A stretch of 64,000 nucleotides of DNA from Furcasterigmium furcatum (lineage: Eukaryota > Ascomycota > Sordariomycetes > Glomerellales > Plectosphaerellaceae), in NCBI GenBank assembly GCA_001599815.1, contig BCIA01000002.1, forward strand, positions 5,677,626 to 5,741,625, given 5' to 3'. Below, piece after piece: positions 11,350 through 22,672 of the stretch. How positions within the stretch are numbered: the first letter of the stretch is position 1; every line of letters starts with the position of its first letter. Below the pieces are notes generated by a model. The model was not told the origin of the DNA, did not search any database, and saw only the letters and a list, made by a program, of their open reading frames with translations. A program made the translations under genes and the position numbers.

Positions 11350-11475
11350 ATAGTATGCATCAAGCCAACCCGCGACCTTGGCTCGAGGCCACACGAAGAC
11401 CTTTGGAAGCCAAACTAGAAAAGCCCATGGCGAGCATAATTCAGAAACGTTATCTTTCATGCATTGCTCCTGTCG

Positions 11476-14106
11476 CTACTCTAGTCTCGTCCCCGAAGCG
11501 CGAGCGAATTCCCCATCGGTGTGCCCGTGAGTCTTGTCGAGATACTCCTCGAAATCATTCACCGCCTGTATAGTCTGTTGCAGGTGAGAATATCCGAGCG
11601 GCCTGTTGTTGAACAGTGCAAGCTGACGGGCCGTTGTGATGGCGTTGCGAATCTGACGGCCGTTGAGCTTCACGTCCGCCAGGAGGTTCAAGTTGTCCCT
11701 CAACTCTTCCACGTTGATCCGTTCATCCAAGGACAAGCCCGCGAACCCACTGGCGAGAGGCCCCGTGCCGTCCGCTCGAGATTCGCGGTCGGTCTCAGAG
11801 CGTTCTAGAAGATTGATGAAGTTGTTCCAGATGTGCGTGCGGCCGCTGCGATCGAGGGGAGGGTAGTGGAGAGCGAGTTGTACGCGGGACTTGAAGGCCT
11901 CATCAAAGGTACCGACTGAAAGCTCCGTCAGCCTCCGTCAAGACAGAATATGATCCAAATAGGCACGGATCGCGGGACTCACCTCTGTTAGAGGTCAAAA
12001 CGAGAATGCCTTCATAATATTCCAGGACACGGAGGAATACAGACACGAGTGCATTCCTCTGGAGGTCAGACTTCTCTCTTTCCTCCAGGAAGACGTCACT
12101 CTCGTCAAGGAGCACCACTAGAAGACGTCAGTATTTAGAGATCATGGCGGACATGAGGGCCGCCAGAACTTGCCTGCCTTCCACGTCGTTCCTATGTGTA
12201 GCACTGAGCTGAGGTAGCTCTCCACGAGCTCAGGGTCCGTTCCGCTAGTTACCACAGTCAGCGTCTCACAGATCAATATTGCCACTTTGCGACGGCTTAC
12301 ATGTCGCCACAGGTCACCCGGTATAACGGCTTCTTCGCCAACTCGGCCACGCTCTCTGCTGTGAGAGTTTTGCCAGTACCCGGCCCGCCATGAAGAAGAA
12401 GGATCAGGCCGTTGCCTTTGCCTTCCATGATATCCGATGACATCTTCGTCGAGATGTGAATCCGTACCATGGCCTCGATAAGCTCCTTCTTCTGGCGATC
12501 GAGGACCAGCTGGCTGAAAGCTTTAGAGTTCCAGGTGACCTCCTTAAAGTGGCTGACGAGTAGGCTTCCTAGGGGAAAGGGGGTTACATCAGTACTCTGA
12601 ACCAGACAGAAACCCAAACCAATTCTCTCTTACGCCATTTCTTGTCATGGATGCCAAAGCCGTGCATTCTATGTGGCAGCAGAAGCACGAAAGGATCATT
12701 CGGCGGCTTGTCCTGACCCATAGCTGCCTCGCCCAACTCGTCCTTTGAGGACGGCGCTGCGTCCTTGTGCAGCTCGCGATACGTGCTGATGTCGATCATG
12801 TATCTCGGAGCGGACTGCCCCCTTGTCAGCCACGAGCGTCTACCACCCCGAAAGCTTTACATACCGGACGGACTTCATAAGACGGCGAAGGATCCTGATA
12901 CTCGATGAACTTGGCCTTGCGACAGGCCCAGAACATCTCACCACGGCTCCTCAACCTCGCCTCCAGGCCGCCTGTCTTATCGAACCGCAAGGGAAAGACG
13001 GGCAAGGACGTAATCTGTCTCTGCTGGTCGGGGTACGTCCAGTCCACAGGAACCTTGCTGCGCTCCCTGTGAAATGCGCCATCGAACGCCCAACTGTAGC
13101 AGGACAATTGCAATGGCAGCCCCTCCGAACCAGCACAGTCTCTGGAAAACAAGGCAAGGGGTTCCTCTGCCCCTCTACTGATGATGACCTCGTCTGGTCC
13201 GAACAGCTTGGTGAGGTGAGCCTCCGTGACTAGGCCGCGTTCGAACAATTCGTCTGCGTCCTTCCATTCATCGCCACACTCTGATTCGATGTGGTTGAGG
13301 AGGAGGGTAGCTTGCGCCGCTTCATTAGGGACAAGAGCTGACTGAACAAGCTCTCGGATGAAGCTCCTCGCGTGATAGAACAGGAGGTATGGCGCGCGCA
13401 AATGACTCTCCCATTCCCAGAGGCCAAGCGAAGAGGGCACGTGAGCGGCGAGGGTACTCATCGCCTGACGGCATGGCGGCAGGACTTCAATCGCCTCGTT
13501 GACTGGTGTAGCGGCCCGGCCGGTCTCTCTGAGCACATCAAAATACGGGTAGATGTGAGGAGGGACCGCAGGGTCGGCACGAGGCAGGGGCAGGCGGTCG
13601 AAGGCGTGTCGCATAGCTTGGTGATACTCGGTGCAGCTGTAGGTCTTCCACGAGAGGATGCTGATTTCAGGATGGTACCTCAGATGCTCTTCTCGGCTGG
13701 CAATCCGCTGGTTGCCTCTCAGAGCGCTGGCGCCGCTGTCTCTCTCAAAGAGCCGGGGAGGGTCAAGGTAGAGTGAGGTTGAGCTATGCTGCTCATGGCC
13801 CGCCGCATTGCGGCCGCAGTCAACCCGATGAATCACCAACAGCTCAGGCGGAGGCGGCTGGAAGCGTGACGCCCAGCGATCCGGTTCCTGTGAAGCGCGG
13901 GGTGCCTTGGATATCTTTGAGATGGGCGGCAACGGCATTTCGTCCTCGTCCTCGTCGTCGAAGTCGTCATCGCGGTCCGCATTTGGCGGATCAAGAAGGT
14001 CAGCGCTGTTATCAGAGAGATCAGGCTCCGGACTCTGGCGACGTTGCCTGCGGCCCAGGCCACCCTCAGGGCGAGCTGGGGGATAACCATAAGGCCCAAA
14101 GTCCAT
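11476..14106 (-). CDS. AAA ATPase with N-terminal DUF7025-type region
   Basis: There are six exons: 14106-12865, 12814-12634, 12568-12301, 12244-12174, 12117-11983 and 11915-11476 (778 aa). The intron at 12118-12173 starts GCAAGT and ends TAG, so it is GC-AG. The first 400 residues include an acidic run and the ILSWKTYSC...PHIYPYFDVLRE region typical of the large fungal DUF7025-AAA family. The C-terminal AAA module has Walker A GGPGTGKT, Walker B VLLDESD (Ser for the usual Ala), a sensor-like LTSNR and a FDEAFKSRVQ arginine-finger region, then a helical lid. It is probably an oligomeric remodelling ATPase. Substrate and location are unknown. An in-frame upstream ATG at 14253 would add 49 unconvincing residues. 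Confidence 0.88.
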
Positions 14107-14706
14107 TATGGAGAGGACGCGGCGTCGGGTCAACAGAAGGATGAATTTTGGATATAAGTCTATATGTGACCAAGACTGTCCCTGAGCTGAGAGGGTATTC
14201 GGCCTCGTGGTCACGATGAAGCAGCCACCCCCCAACTGTATGCAAGGCGGCAAGACAGCCCACGGCGGCTATTGGTCGCCTGATCCATGTCCAGCTGTTC
14301 AGGCGATGTGCATGGCTGCTAAGCCGTATTGGTGGTCACGCAAGCATCGTCCAGCGCCCGTTGAATCAAGTGAAGCCGATGTCATGATTGCTGCAGTGGA
14401 AATGCAAAAAGCGACAGAAGTACTAAGAGGGCAAGATGCGGGCCCTGAGGTGTATTCAGACAACATTACAGATCCCAGAGAGGTGAAAGTTGGAATGAAT
14501 TGATCAATGCTCGAGTGAGACTCGGAAGAGGTTAGACATGGAATTGCTTATGTAAGCAATACCCACCCTCATCCAATCAAACCCACTCAATTCATAAGTC
14601 GCCCCACAGCGACGACGGCAAGCAAGTTGCGTCCCTGAAGCCGATGAACCTGCCGGCTTTCAACGACCAACATCCCACCGACTCGTTCACCCTCACATCC
14701 GCCAAC
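14107..14706. other. Divergent promoter region
   Basis: This 600-bp interval lies between the AAA ATPase and the complex I subunit. It is the presumed leader and promoter of both. An in-frame ATG at 14644 could extend the complex I subunit by 21 residues, but 14707 fits the family better. Confidence 0.45.
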
Positions 14707-15504
14707 ATGGCCTCCAAGGCGATTGCCAAAGCTGCTGGCGGCGTCGTGGAGCTCTCCAAGGTAAGCCCTGACGCGACCCCGGCATTCGGCGCCACAGACA
14801 CCCTCGACAGCGATCGGGACCCGACCACACCATCCGACGACAATCGACCAGCCGGCACGGGCCATTGAGACGTCCCAGGACATGACTGACACCGCCTGCC
14901 GCAGAAACAAACCCTCCAGTCGACCGGCATCTACGAGCGCATCCGCCGTGCCCTCGCCATCGACCCCAACCGCTCGACCGGTGTCCCTCTGAACGCCACC
15001 TTCCGCAACCCCACGCCCGGCTCCCAGGACCCCCTCGCCTACGACGACTATGTCACCGTTCCCGCCGCCGACATCGCCGACAACGCCTACTGGCGCCGCG
15101 ACGTCCGCCGCGCCTACCCCCAGCTGAGCGTCGTCTCCCAGCCCGACGTCGTGAGCCTGCTCACCGTCGGCAGCGCCGCGAGCCCCAAGGTCGACCTCAT
15201 CGGCGAGGCCGGCGAGCAGGCCCTCGTTGCCGCCAAGGAGGAGGGCGAGAAGGGCGGCCTCGCCGTCTTCCTGCAGAAGGCCAAGAGCGTCGAGGAGGCC
15301 AAGAAGGACGTCTTCATCAACGGCCTCCCCCCCACGCCCTCCGGCAACTACATCAAGGCCGACGGCAACTGGGACGTGTACAAGTGGGAGCTCAGCAAGG
15401 AGGACGGCTCTTATTCCGAGGAGTGAGTTTGCCATTGGCAGTCGAGAAGTGATTTAATGCTAACCACCGCGCTTCGCAGCTACCCCTGCCGATCTTTCCA
15501 ATAA
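14707..15504 (+). CDS. NADH:ubiquinone oxidoreductase (complex I) 21.3 kDa subunit
   Basis: Exons are 14707-14760, 14905-15422 and 15480-15504 (198 aa), with introns of 144 and 57 bp. The protein carries the ALAIDPNRSTGVPLN and YWRRDVRRAYPQLSVV stretches of the fungal 21.3 kDa accessory subunit described in Neurospora. It ends in the short conserved tail DYPCRSFQ encoded by the last exon. The protein belongs to mitochondrial complex I and is not catalytic itself. No cleavable presequence is obvious. The gene converges on LTO1. Confidence 0.88.
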
Positions 15505-15720
15505 GCGTGGAGACGGGCATTAGAGGGCGTGAGATTCGGGACGGGTCGTGTATATGGGAGACGCATAGATTTCCGCGGCGAGATCGCCTCCTAGAAATAT
15601 TTATTTTTGTTGCCTAAAACGCCAGCCCAGCCCGTCCGTCTGTCTGCCGTGATGTCGTCAATCGTGGCGCATGCTGCCCTCTTCGGAGATGCCAGCACGC
15701 GCTTAAGCCGCAGTCGCAGC

Positions 15721-16206
15721 TCAGTCTTGTCTCCGCCCCTGCTCGCCGATGGCGCGCTCGATAATCTTGGCCTTTCCCTGCGCCCTCTTCACCCGGTCGT
15801 CAAAGTCGTTCACGGCCTCGTCCGTGTTCTCCGTTGACAGCGTGTCCGGCTCGACCAGCGCGCCGACTGCCACCACGCCCTTCTGCACTCTCACATTACC
15901 AGGCGGAAGCGGCGGCAGCGAACAAGTCTTTGACGATGTCGCGGTTGCGGATTCCGAGTCGCCTTGCTCAGCGGAAGCGCCGGGCTGAGATGGGTGCAAC
16001 CTGTTCCCCCAGACCAGAGCCTTTCCGTAGAGTCGCCCGCTCTCGACGAACTTGTCAAAGCCCTTAGCCATGCCGACTGAGCGGCCCTCGATCTTTCCTG
16101 CTTCGATGCCGTCTCGCGTGCCCTGTTCGTAGCCCTCGTTGTAGAACCGGTCCTCCAAGTTGAGGACGTCATCGAACGGGTCCGCGTGTGGTGCGGAGGC
16201 GGCCAT
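15721..16206 (-). CDS. LTO1: Lto1-like protein (Yae1 family), Fe-S adaptor for ABCE1 maturation
   Basis: A single-exon gene of 161 aa. Residues 10-70 (DPFDDVLNLEDRFYNEGYEQ onward) contain the deca-GX3-like Yae1/Lto1 motif with repeated Gly every four residues (GYEQGTRDG, GKIEGRSVGMAKG). In yeast and human cells Lto1 (ORAOV1) pairs with Yae1 to pass Fe-S clusters from the cytosolic CIA machinery to the ribosome-recycling ATPase Rli1/ABCE1. The known C-terminal Trp that contacts CIA is not at the end here: the protein ends Gly-Arg-Arg-Gln-Asp, which deserves comparison with relatives. The gene diverges from the YCII-like gene. Confidence 0.85.
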   Translation of the reverse strand: MAASAPHADPFDDVLNLEDRFYNEGYEQGTRDGIEAGKIEGRSVGMAKGFDKFVESGRLYGKALVWGNRLHPSQPGASAEQGDSESATATSSKTCSLPPLPPGNVRVQKGVVAVGALVEPDTLSTENTDEAVNDFDDRVKRAQGKAKIIERAIGEQGRRQD

Positions 16207-16874
16207 GGTTGCGAGTAGTGCTTTTTAATGAGAAATACTGGCGTAATATGAAGAACACAGTTTGAGGTTCGAACACAATGTCTTTCCAGTGAGTCTGAGT
16301 CGGTGTCGTTGTGATGCTGATGAGGGGATACAGTTTTTGAGTGAGGTGGGGCAAGAATCTCCAGGGGGCATTTGTAAGTGAAGTCCAGCGCTGAGTCTGG
16401 TCCTACACTCTTTCTATGTATCACGCACGGAGACTTTGTCTCCGAATTGGCCCAGGACCATTGGCACAACATGCTTCTGATGAATTGAAGCCATTTAGTC
16501 AAAGTCTAAAATGAAAACTATTGCTAGGAATTTTCGCAGATCGTGGAACAAACTGCTCTCCCAACATCCTCAAACTGTCCTCGCAACCACACAAAGAGTG
16601 CATATTGCTACGAGATTGCCCAGACCCATAGCGCCTTTCTAAGCCCCTTTGAGTGTGAATCTTACAGCCCGTTGACAGCCGTCGGATGCCTCTGTCCCTC
16701 GATGGGCGTCCATCGTCATCCAAAAGGCGCATTCCGCGCCCTTGAGCCGGTGCGGGCCGGAAACAAGCGGGGCATCATGTCCCGGAGCCGGAGCCTTCTC
16801 CTCACATGCTCATGTTCCGATACCTACCCTCGGAACCATAAAGTGCATCTCCCCCTTTTCCGTCTCGACTCCCG
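16207..16874. other. Divergent promoter region
   Basis: These 668 bp separate LTO1 from the YCII-like gene. No coding or RNA feature is supported. Confidence 0.5.
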
Positions 16875-17525
16875 ATGGCTTCTCGTCTCCTCCCCAGAGC
16901 CCCAATCTCACTCTTCAAGAAGCCCCTCTACTCAGTTTCCGTCCCGACCCCCATCACCCGCACAATGGCCGCATCCGCCCCCCGCAAGTTCGAGTGGCTC
17001 GTCGTCGTCCCCGACAAGCCCAACATGCTGGCCAAGCGCCTCGAGGTTCGCCCGTATGTCGTCCCAGAATCACCAGACTCGAAGAAAATGCTCTTTGCCC
17101 AGTCATCCACAGCTGTGCATGAATGACGGCCCATGCTGACGTCCCGAAGCACCCACTTCGCCAACCTCAAGGAGAAGCTCGACTCCGGCGCCCTCAAGAT
17201 GGGCGGCGCCCTTCTCGACGAGGTCCCCGAGGACGACGACGCCAGCAAGTTCAAGTTCAACGGCAGCACCCTGGTCTGCATTGCCGAGACCAAGGAGGAG
17301 ATTGTCACCATGCTGAAGAACGACGTCTACGCCGAGAGCGGCGTCTGGGATGTTGAGAACGTAGGTCCTCCTTGCTCCCAAACTATCGAATACATGCTAA
17401 CCTATTTCAGGCTCAAATGTGGCCCGTAAGTACAAGTATCCATTTGAAAGCCGGGACGGTGTCGAGAGCCCTCATCACTGACCAACCCACAGTTCAAGTG
17501 TGCCTTCAGGCACCAGCATCCTTAG
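16875..17525 (+). CDS. YCII-related (dimeric alpha/beta barrel) protein with a 15-nt exon
   Basis: Exons are 16875-17053, 17150-17360, 17411-17425 and 17493-17525 (145 aa). The third exon is only 15 nt (Ala-Gln-Met-Trp-Pro) yet has good flanking splice sites. The last exon ends at TAG. The core KFEWLVVVPDKPNML, RPTHF and the CIAETKEE...NDVYAESGVWD segment fit the YCII-like family, small beta-alpha-beta proteins of unclear enzymatic role. The N-terminal 34 residues are basic, with Arg, Ser and Leu and few acids, and could be a mitochondrial presequence. An internal Met at about 31 gives an alternative cytosolic start. Confidence 0.78.
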
Positions 17526-17806
17526 ATGGGAGCGAATGGCATATGCATCAGCGAACGAATATTATTACCGCAATACTAAGCATTCTGCTCTTGCGTACTC
17601 AAATGATACCAAGCACGCCACCCATAGTCCGTCCCATCCTCCTAGAATCAGGTTGCCTCGCTCCTATGCATGAGTCCTTCCACTCCAGCTTGCACAGCGT
17701 AGCATTCTTCAAATGTGGTAACCCGAACCCCAAGGAACAAGCAAAGCATCCGTGAAGCAAGCAGCCAGCCATCGTACACATGCACAGTCACACCCTCTCA
17801 TTCCTC

Positions 17807-18073
17807 TCACCCGCATCGGACGAGCGCTCCCCCATCTTCCGAGTCACTGGAGTCCGGAGCCTCTGACCTCGAGGTGACGTGTTGAATCTCGCGCTCGGCG
17901 GTCTCGGACCTGATGGCTGGAAAGATGATATCGAAATCCACAACTTTGATGCCCGGCAGCCGCGAACCCTCAGTGCCACGGTGTTCGCCGTGCTCAACGG
18001 CCACGGCCTCCGCCTTGCCCGAAAATACCAGGTCAATATCCAAAATGTCCGTGCAAGGCTGCTCCAGCATGTT
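17807..18073 (-). other. In-frame open extension after the DUF2408 stop codon
   Basis: Directly after the TAG at 18076-18074 the same frame stays open for 88 codons to a TGA at 17807. It begins Asn-Met-Leu-Glu and includes GIKVVDFDIIFPAIRS. First codon positions are rich in G and A, and the composition looks protein-like rather than random. I find no GT donor that would splice out the stop. It could be a readthrough extension, a recent nonsense mutation, or chance. Confidence 0.4.
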
Positions 18074-19791
18074 CTAAGCGCTGGCACTTGAGGCCTTAGC
18101 CTGAGCGTCAGTCTTCGTTGTGTCCAGCCGCGTATCAGCAAGAGTGTCCGCCAAGGCGTTCGTGTCGGACTCGGCCGCGGTGCCTGAGGGGGCATCCTCG
18201 TCGTTGTCATCCTCTTCCTCCTCGGCGTGGGTCTCAGCAGCAACTCTGAGCTCGTAGTTGAGCTCGAAACATTCGGCCAGAAGCTCGTTGACACTACCCT
18301 GACCCTCCGGAATGTCTCCGTTGAAGATGAACTTTCCGTCAACACGACAGTTGTCGATGGAGTTCAGCTGAGAAACGTCAGCACAGTCGAACGAACAGGA
18401 CGAGGGGAGAACAAACCTTCATGCTGTACGGATACAGATCACGGACCGAATTCACGCCTCCGCTGTTCTTGACCTCGAGCAAACAAGTCTTCAGAGTCTG
18501 TAGCTGGTTGAACACGGGAAGGAGGGCCTCGGACACGGGTTTCGAGGACAGCATGAGGAAGTAGACGTAGCCGTAGCTCCTCCTAACCAAGTAGAGGAGT
18601 GTCTGCGAATCAGTCAGCTCGAGATGTCACAATGCTAAACAAGATAACCCACCCGCTGAACGTAAAGTTCCGCTTCACGGCCGTCTTCGTCGATCCAATT
18701 GCCATTCACACGCAGCTCGTCAACTCTGTCAAGCTCTCGAGTGTAGTCGTACAGATCCGCTTCGCGAAGAGCCCACTTGCCGGTGAGGGAGAGTTTGTCG
18801 AGGTCGTTTCTGATGCGCACCAGTCGGTCGTACAGTGGCTTGAAGGACTCCGGGATGTGGCCCTTCCTTTTCGGTCATCAGTACGGTTCAACATATCAAG
18901 ATAAAGGCGACATACCTGTCGAGCACAATGTCTGACCACAACAAGACCTTTCGTACAAGGTAGTCGACCTCCTCGCTGCCTCGAGGGAACTCGCCGTTTG
19001 CCTTCTTGTACTTGCCATCCTTGAGATCTTGCTCGATGTCTGTGAGCTGTTTCCGCAGCTTCTTGATTTCGGATGCGGAGAACTGCGACCATCAGAAACA
19101 TGCTCGATAGCGGTGGGCGTGGAAGGAGAGACCACCTACCTTCGACCTCGTGTTGGCCCAGGATATCGATCTGAGAATCGAGATCAAGGTCTCGTGCACT
19201 TTCGGCAAAGGATCTTCGTACCTCTCGAGACGCTTCTGGAGCTTCAAGAGAGACTTCTTGCAGGACTCGAGACGATTCAGCAAGAGCGCGACCAGGAACG
19301 GCGACTGTTCGGCAGCGGCATTCTTAACATTGCGAGTCAACGTAGTCAGCGTCTCGCAAATGCTCTCGAGGTCCTTCGCGCTGTACAGATCGACCTCGGC
19401 CAGGTGGTCGAGCAGCCTTTCGGTGGTCACTGTAAGTGCGTACGCAGCCGGTGCGCTGTTGTTCTGGCCAATCGTCATGAACGACAGCGACAGCAGCACG
19501 AAGCAGCTGTCCAACACTCGATCAACTATGGCACTGTCAGTCTGTAAAGATGCATGCAGTGCAACTGTACGCACCTCTGTTCTTTTCGAGGTCCTGGTCC
19601 TGTGGCCGAGCCTCCGTCAACCGCCGTACTTGCTCGAGCGTCTCCTGATAGAGTGGGATGACATCCTGCTTCTGCATGTAGGTCTTGCGATCATGCTTCA
19701 GCAACTGAAGTCTGTCCCGAATGGAGACGAGGTTGTCGAGGATCTCCTGCTCCACGGCATCGCGAGGAGGAGGGAAGCTTGGCGTATCCAT
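18074..19791 (-). CDS. DUF2408 protein, fungal, function unknown
   Basis: There are six exons: 19791-19575, 19525-19140, 19082-18916, 18866-18653, 18602-18417 and 18367-18074 (487 aa). All five introns are 49-57 bp. The largely helical sequence, with long Leu/Glu/Lys-rich segments such as LDNLVSIRDRLQLLKHDRKT, matches the fungal DUF2408 family as I know it. The tail is acidic (EEEEDDNDED) and the last residues are Ala/Ser-rich before TAG. The start at 19791 (MDTPSFPPPRDAVEQEI) is preferred over an in-frame ATG 30 nt upstream. No enzymatic motif is visible. The gene diverges from RPP1. Confidence 0.8.
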
Positions 19792-20543
19792 GCTGATAAA
19801 GACTGCCCGTCGGCGAATCAAGGAAGTCTACCTAGGTAGCTGAAGCAAACAACAGGAGACAATAGTAATTCAGTAAGAGGAGGAAGAGCGGTCAAGTGAG
19901 GCTCTCAGATGGGAATGATTCCTCGACGCCGCTGCCGGAATCCTTTGTCAACTCCGTCGGGCAGAGCTGTCCAGGGTCCGAGGTGCTCCTCGGGAAGCTC
20001 GGTTGACGTAATGCTGGGGCAAGGATGCGAATGCTGACCATATGCCAGTTATACAGTATTGTTCCCTGCGATGGTCCGATTCTGGGACGAATTTGAGATG
20101 ATGTGGATTGACGTCAGAACGAAGCTTGAGATTGGAGAGGTTGAAGACGGGAGTCGAGTTGACGCGCTGTTCCAGGAGGTTCCAGCTCGATAGCTGCGCT
20201 TCCCAAGCACCTGGCTCTCGAACATGGTGGGGGAGGGGTCAAGTCCCGAAAATGGGACCAGCTATTCCATTTTAAGGAAGGCGCGATGGACAGCCACGAA
20301 CTTGGGCAACGCGACATCTTATTGGCTGCCGAGAGTAACCAATCAGACACCCCGGAACCCGGCGCCTGCTTTCTCCGGCAGACGAAAAAATTAGGTCAAA
20401 GCCCTCCCGAATTTTTGACTGGCCCAGTTTGGTGGGCAGCCTTCCGCGATCCATACCTTGACTACCCATTCTCGAGACACCAACTCTCGCGCAGACAAGA
20501 CCACCCAGATCAGTCACCAAGTCACCGATCAACACAATTCAAG
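19792..20543. other. Divergent promoter region between DUF2408 and RPP1
   Basis: No coding signal is seen in these 752 bp. A pair of opposed CCAAT boxes sits about 200 bp upstream of the RPP1 ATG and is listed separately. The final 80 bp before the ATG are C/A-rich. Confidence 0.5.
20321..20343. promoter_or_regulatory. Opposed CCAAT boxes upstream of RPP1
   Basis: ATTGG at 20321-20325 and CCAAT at 20339-20343 face each other 13 bp apart. This arrangement fits binding by the fungal HAP/CBF complex. Function is inferred from the motif alone. Confidence 0.4.
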
Positions 20544-21135
20544 ATGTCGACTGCCGAACTTGCCTCGTCCTATGCGGCGCTCATCCTCGCCGATGATGGC
20601 GTTGAGATCACTGTGAGTGCCACCAGGCGACGACAATCACGGCCCCGCGATGGCAGCAGACGCTTTGCCTCGACACCGATGACGACGGGACGACACAGTA
20701 CTAACCAGATCACTCAATAGGCCGACAAGCTCCAGGCCCTGATCAAGGCCGCCAAGGTTGAGGACGTTGAGCCCATCTGGACCTCTCTGTTCGCCAAGGT
20801 ACGACGCACCGCTCGAATCGCGAATCCGACGATGACGACGAGTTTTCCCGTGAACACCGATGACTGATACGATTTTGCTACACAGGCTCTCGAGGGCAAG
20901 GACGTCAAGGACCTGCTTTCCAACATCGGCTCCGGCGGTGGTGCCGCTGCCGCTCCCGCCGCTGGTGGTGCTGCCGCTGCCGGCGGTGCTGCCGAGGAGA
21001 CCAAGGAGGAGGCCAAGGAGGAGGGTATGTTCTCATTCACTTCCTGGATGCTGGCCGCTGGGACAACGAGACTGACACACGATTACAGAGAAGGAGGAGT
21101 CCGACGACGACATGGGTTTCGGTCTCTTCGACTAA
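20544..21135 (+). CDS. RPP1: 60S acidic ribosomal stalk protein P1
   Basis: Four exons, 20544-20612, 20721-20798, 20886-21024 and 21089-21135, encode 110 aa. The N-terminal helical domain (ELASSYAALILADDGVEIT) dimerises with P2. A Gly/Ala hinge follows, then an acidic tail ending ESDDDMGFGLFD, the universal P-protein C-terminus that recruits elongation-factor GTPases. Length and motif are exactly those of the P1 family. Three introns in such a short gene are usual in this group. It converges on the UBX gene. Confidence 0.96.
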
Positions 21136-21608
21136 ACAACTTGTATCCGAGATCACGACGAATTCTTCCTTCCCTTTGTACTTCAACTGCATGGCTGCGG
21201 GGGTTCTGCGAATCGCACGATCATACAGGGTTGGGTGGAGGCACGATATCCGGCTGCCTGGGCAGAGTAGCTACTCACGATGTCGATGAGGAAAAAAGCT
21301 CTCTACATGGAGTTCACTGGGTCAACCTGAAAAAAGAACCACCGAGTTTGGCAGACTGCGCTGTTCCACGGGCGAGTGATGACGAACAACGAAGACGGAC
21401 CGGAGTGGTTCATGACTATGTTCATTGAGTGATCTGAGCTGAGCAAGCTCAGTGTAGTGACGCAACCTGCCCTCCAGGAATGGTGGCTTGCCGCAAACAT
21501 TTTCGGTTGCCCCCTCGCGCAACCCCATACGGCGCTTCCTGTAGAGCAATGACCACACCTGACGCCGAGACTATGCAAACCCTCCGTGTTCCTGCCGTCG
21601 CAGCCAGC
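21136..21608. other. Convergent intergenic region
   Basis: These 473 bp hold the 3' regions of RPP1 and the UBX gene. No further feature is seen. Confidence 0.5.
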
Positions 21609-22672
21609 CTACTTGACGATCAGGGCACAGCTGGGCACCATACCCGCCTCCTTGAGAGTCTTGCTGAAGTCCATATCTCCCTCGAAGCTCTTCTTGGGGA
21701 AGGTAGTCTCAAACCGAGTGACCTCCACGCCATGCTCCGACTGAAGTGCCTGGGCAACCTCGAACAGGGTGGTATCGGCCGGGAAGGTCTTCATGATGTT
21801 GCCGCCGGGCGTTTGCAGGCGAAGACGAGCCTCGGCGTGGTTCGCGGTGACCTTGGGCAGTGAGGGAGCAGTAGAAACGGGAGCGGCAGCCGGAGGAGCC
21901 TTCCCCTCGCGGGCAGCCTTTGCCTCCTCGGCCTTGCGACGCCTCTCCTCCTTGTCCGCCTCGATCTTCATCTTGATGCGCTTCTTGGCCTCCATGTCGT
22001 CGAGCTTCTCCTGCCTCTTCTTCGCCGCCTCCTTGATCTGCTCCTTCTTCTGAAGTTCCTCCTTCACGTCCTGGGTCTCCCTGGTAGCCTTTTGGCGGAT
22101 CTTCTCGTTGAGCTTGTTGTCTTCCTTGTCCTGGATAGCTTGGTTCGCCCGCTTCTGGCGCAGCTTCTCGCGCAGCATTTCGAGCTTCTCCTTCTTCTCT
22201 TCCTCTGTCAGAGGAGCAATCTCCTCGGTCGACTCGGAGAAGTCGGTGTGGTCCCTGAAATCAGAAGTTAGTTCTGTAGCATGGTATTGCATGGGCTTCG
22301 GCGTACGTCTTGGAGGCATGGAAGGATGCGAGATCCTGGTTACGGAAGAGCTTGCCACAGTCGTTGCAGACAAGGGACTTGGCAACGCCGGACTCGAGGG
22401 CATCAATGTTCGCCCTGACAGCGTCGATGTCATCGTCTTCGTCCTTGTTATCGCCCGCTCCAGCAGCGGTGAGCTCCTCGAGAGGCTTGTCTTGGTTTGC
22501 TTCCAGCCACTCCAGAGCACCCTGCACTGCGAGCGGAGAGTCAGCGGTTGTTGTGTGGTGGTCCTAGTTTCAAGGGTGAACTCATACGTCCTCCAGACTT
22601 CTTAACTGCGAGCTCGGCCCGGGCTTTCTCGAAGCCCATATCGAGCAGGGCATCCAGGTCTGACTGTGTCAT
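21609..22672 (-). CDS. UBA-UBX domain protein (Cdc48/p97 cofactor, UBXN1-like)
   Basis: Exons are 22672-22588, 22526-22307 and 22254-21609 (316 aa). Residues 1-40 form a UBA domain (LDALLDMGFEKARAELAVKK then GALEWLEANQD). A CNDCGKLF...FHASKTDH segment at about 85-105 looks like a single C2H2-type zinc finger. A long charged coiled coil (about 115-220, EEEKKEKLEMLREKLRQKR) leads to a C-terminal UBX domain with RLRLQTPGG and the FPKKSF loop. The order UBA, zinc finger, coiled coil, UBX is that of the SAKS1/UBXN1 group. Such proteins bind ubiquitylated clients and the Cdc48 N-domain in protein quality control. Confidence 0.9.

Noticed and set aside
14587..15435. 282-codon minus-strand frame opposite the complex I subunit
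   Set aside because: Composition artefact of GC-rich third positions. The plus strand encodes the recognised subunit.
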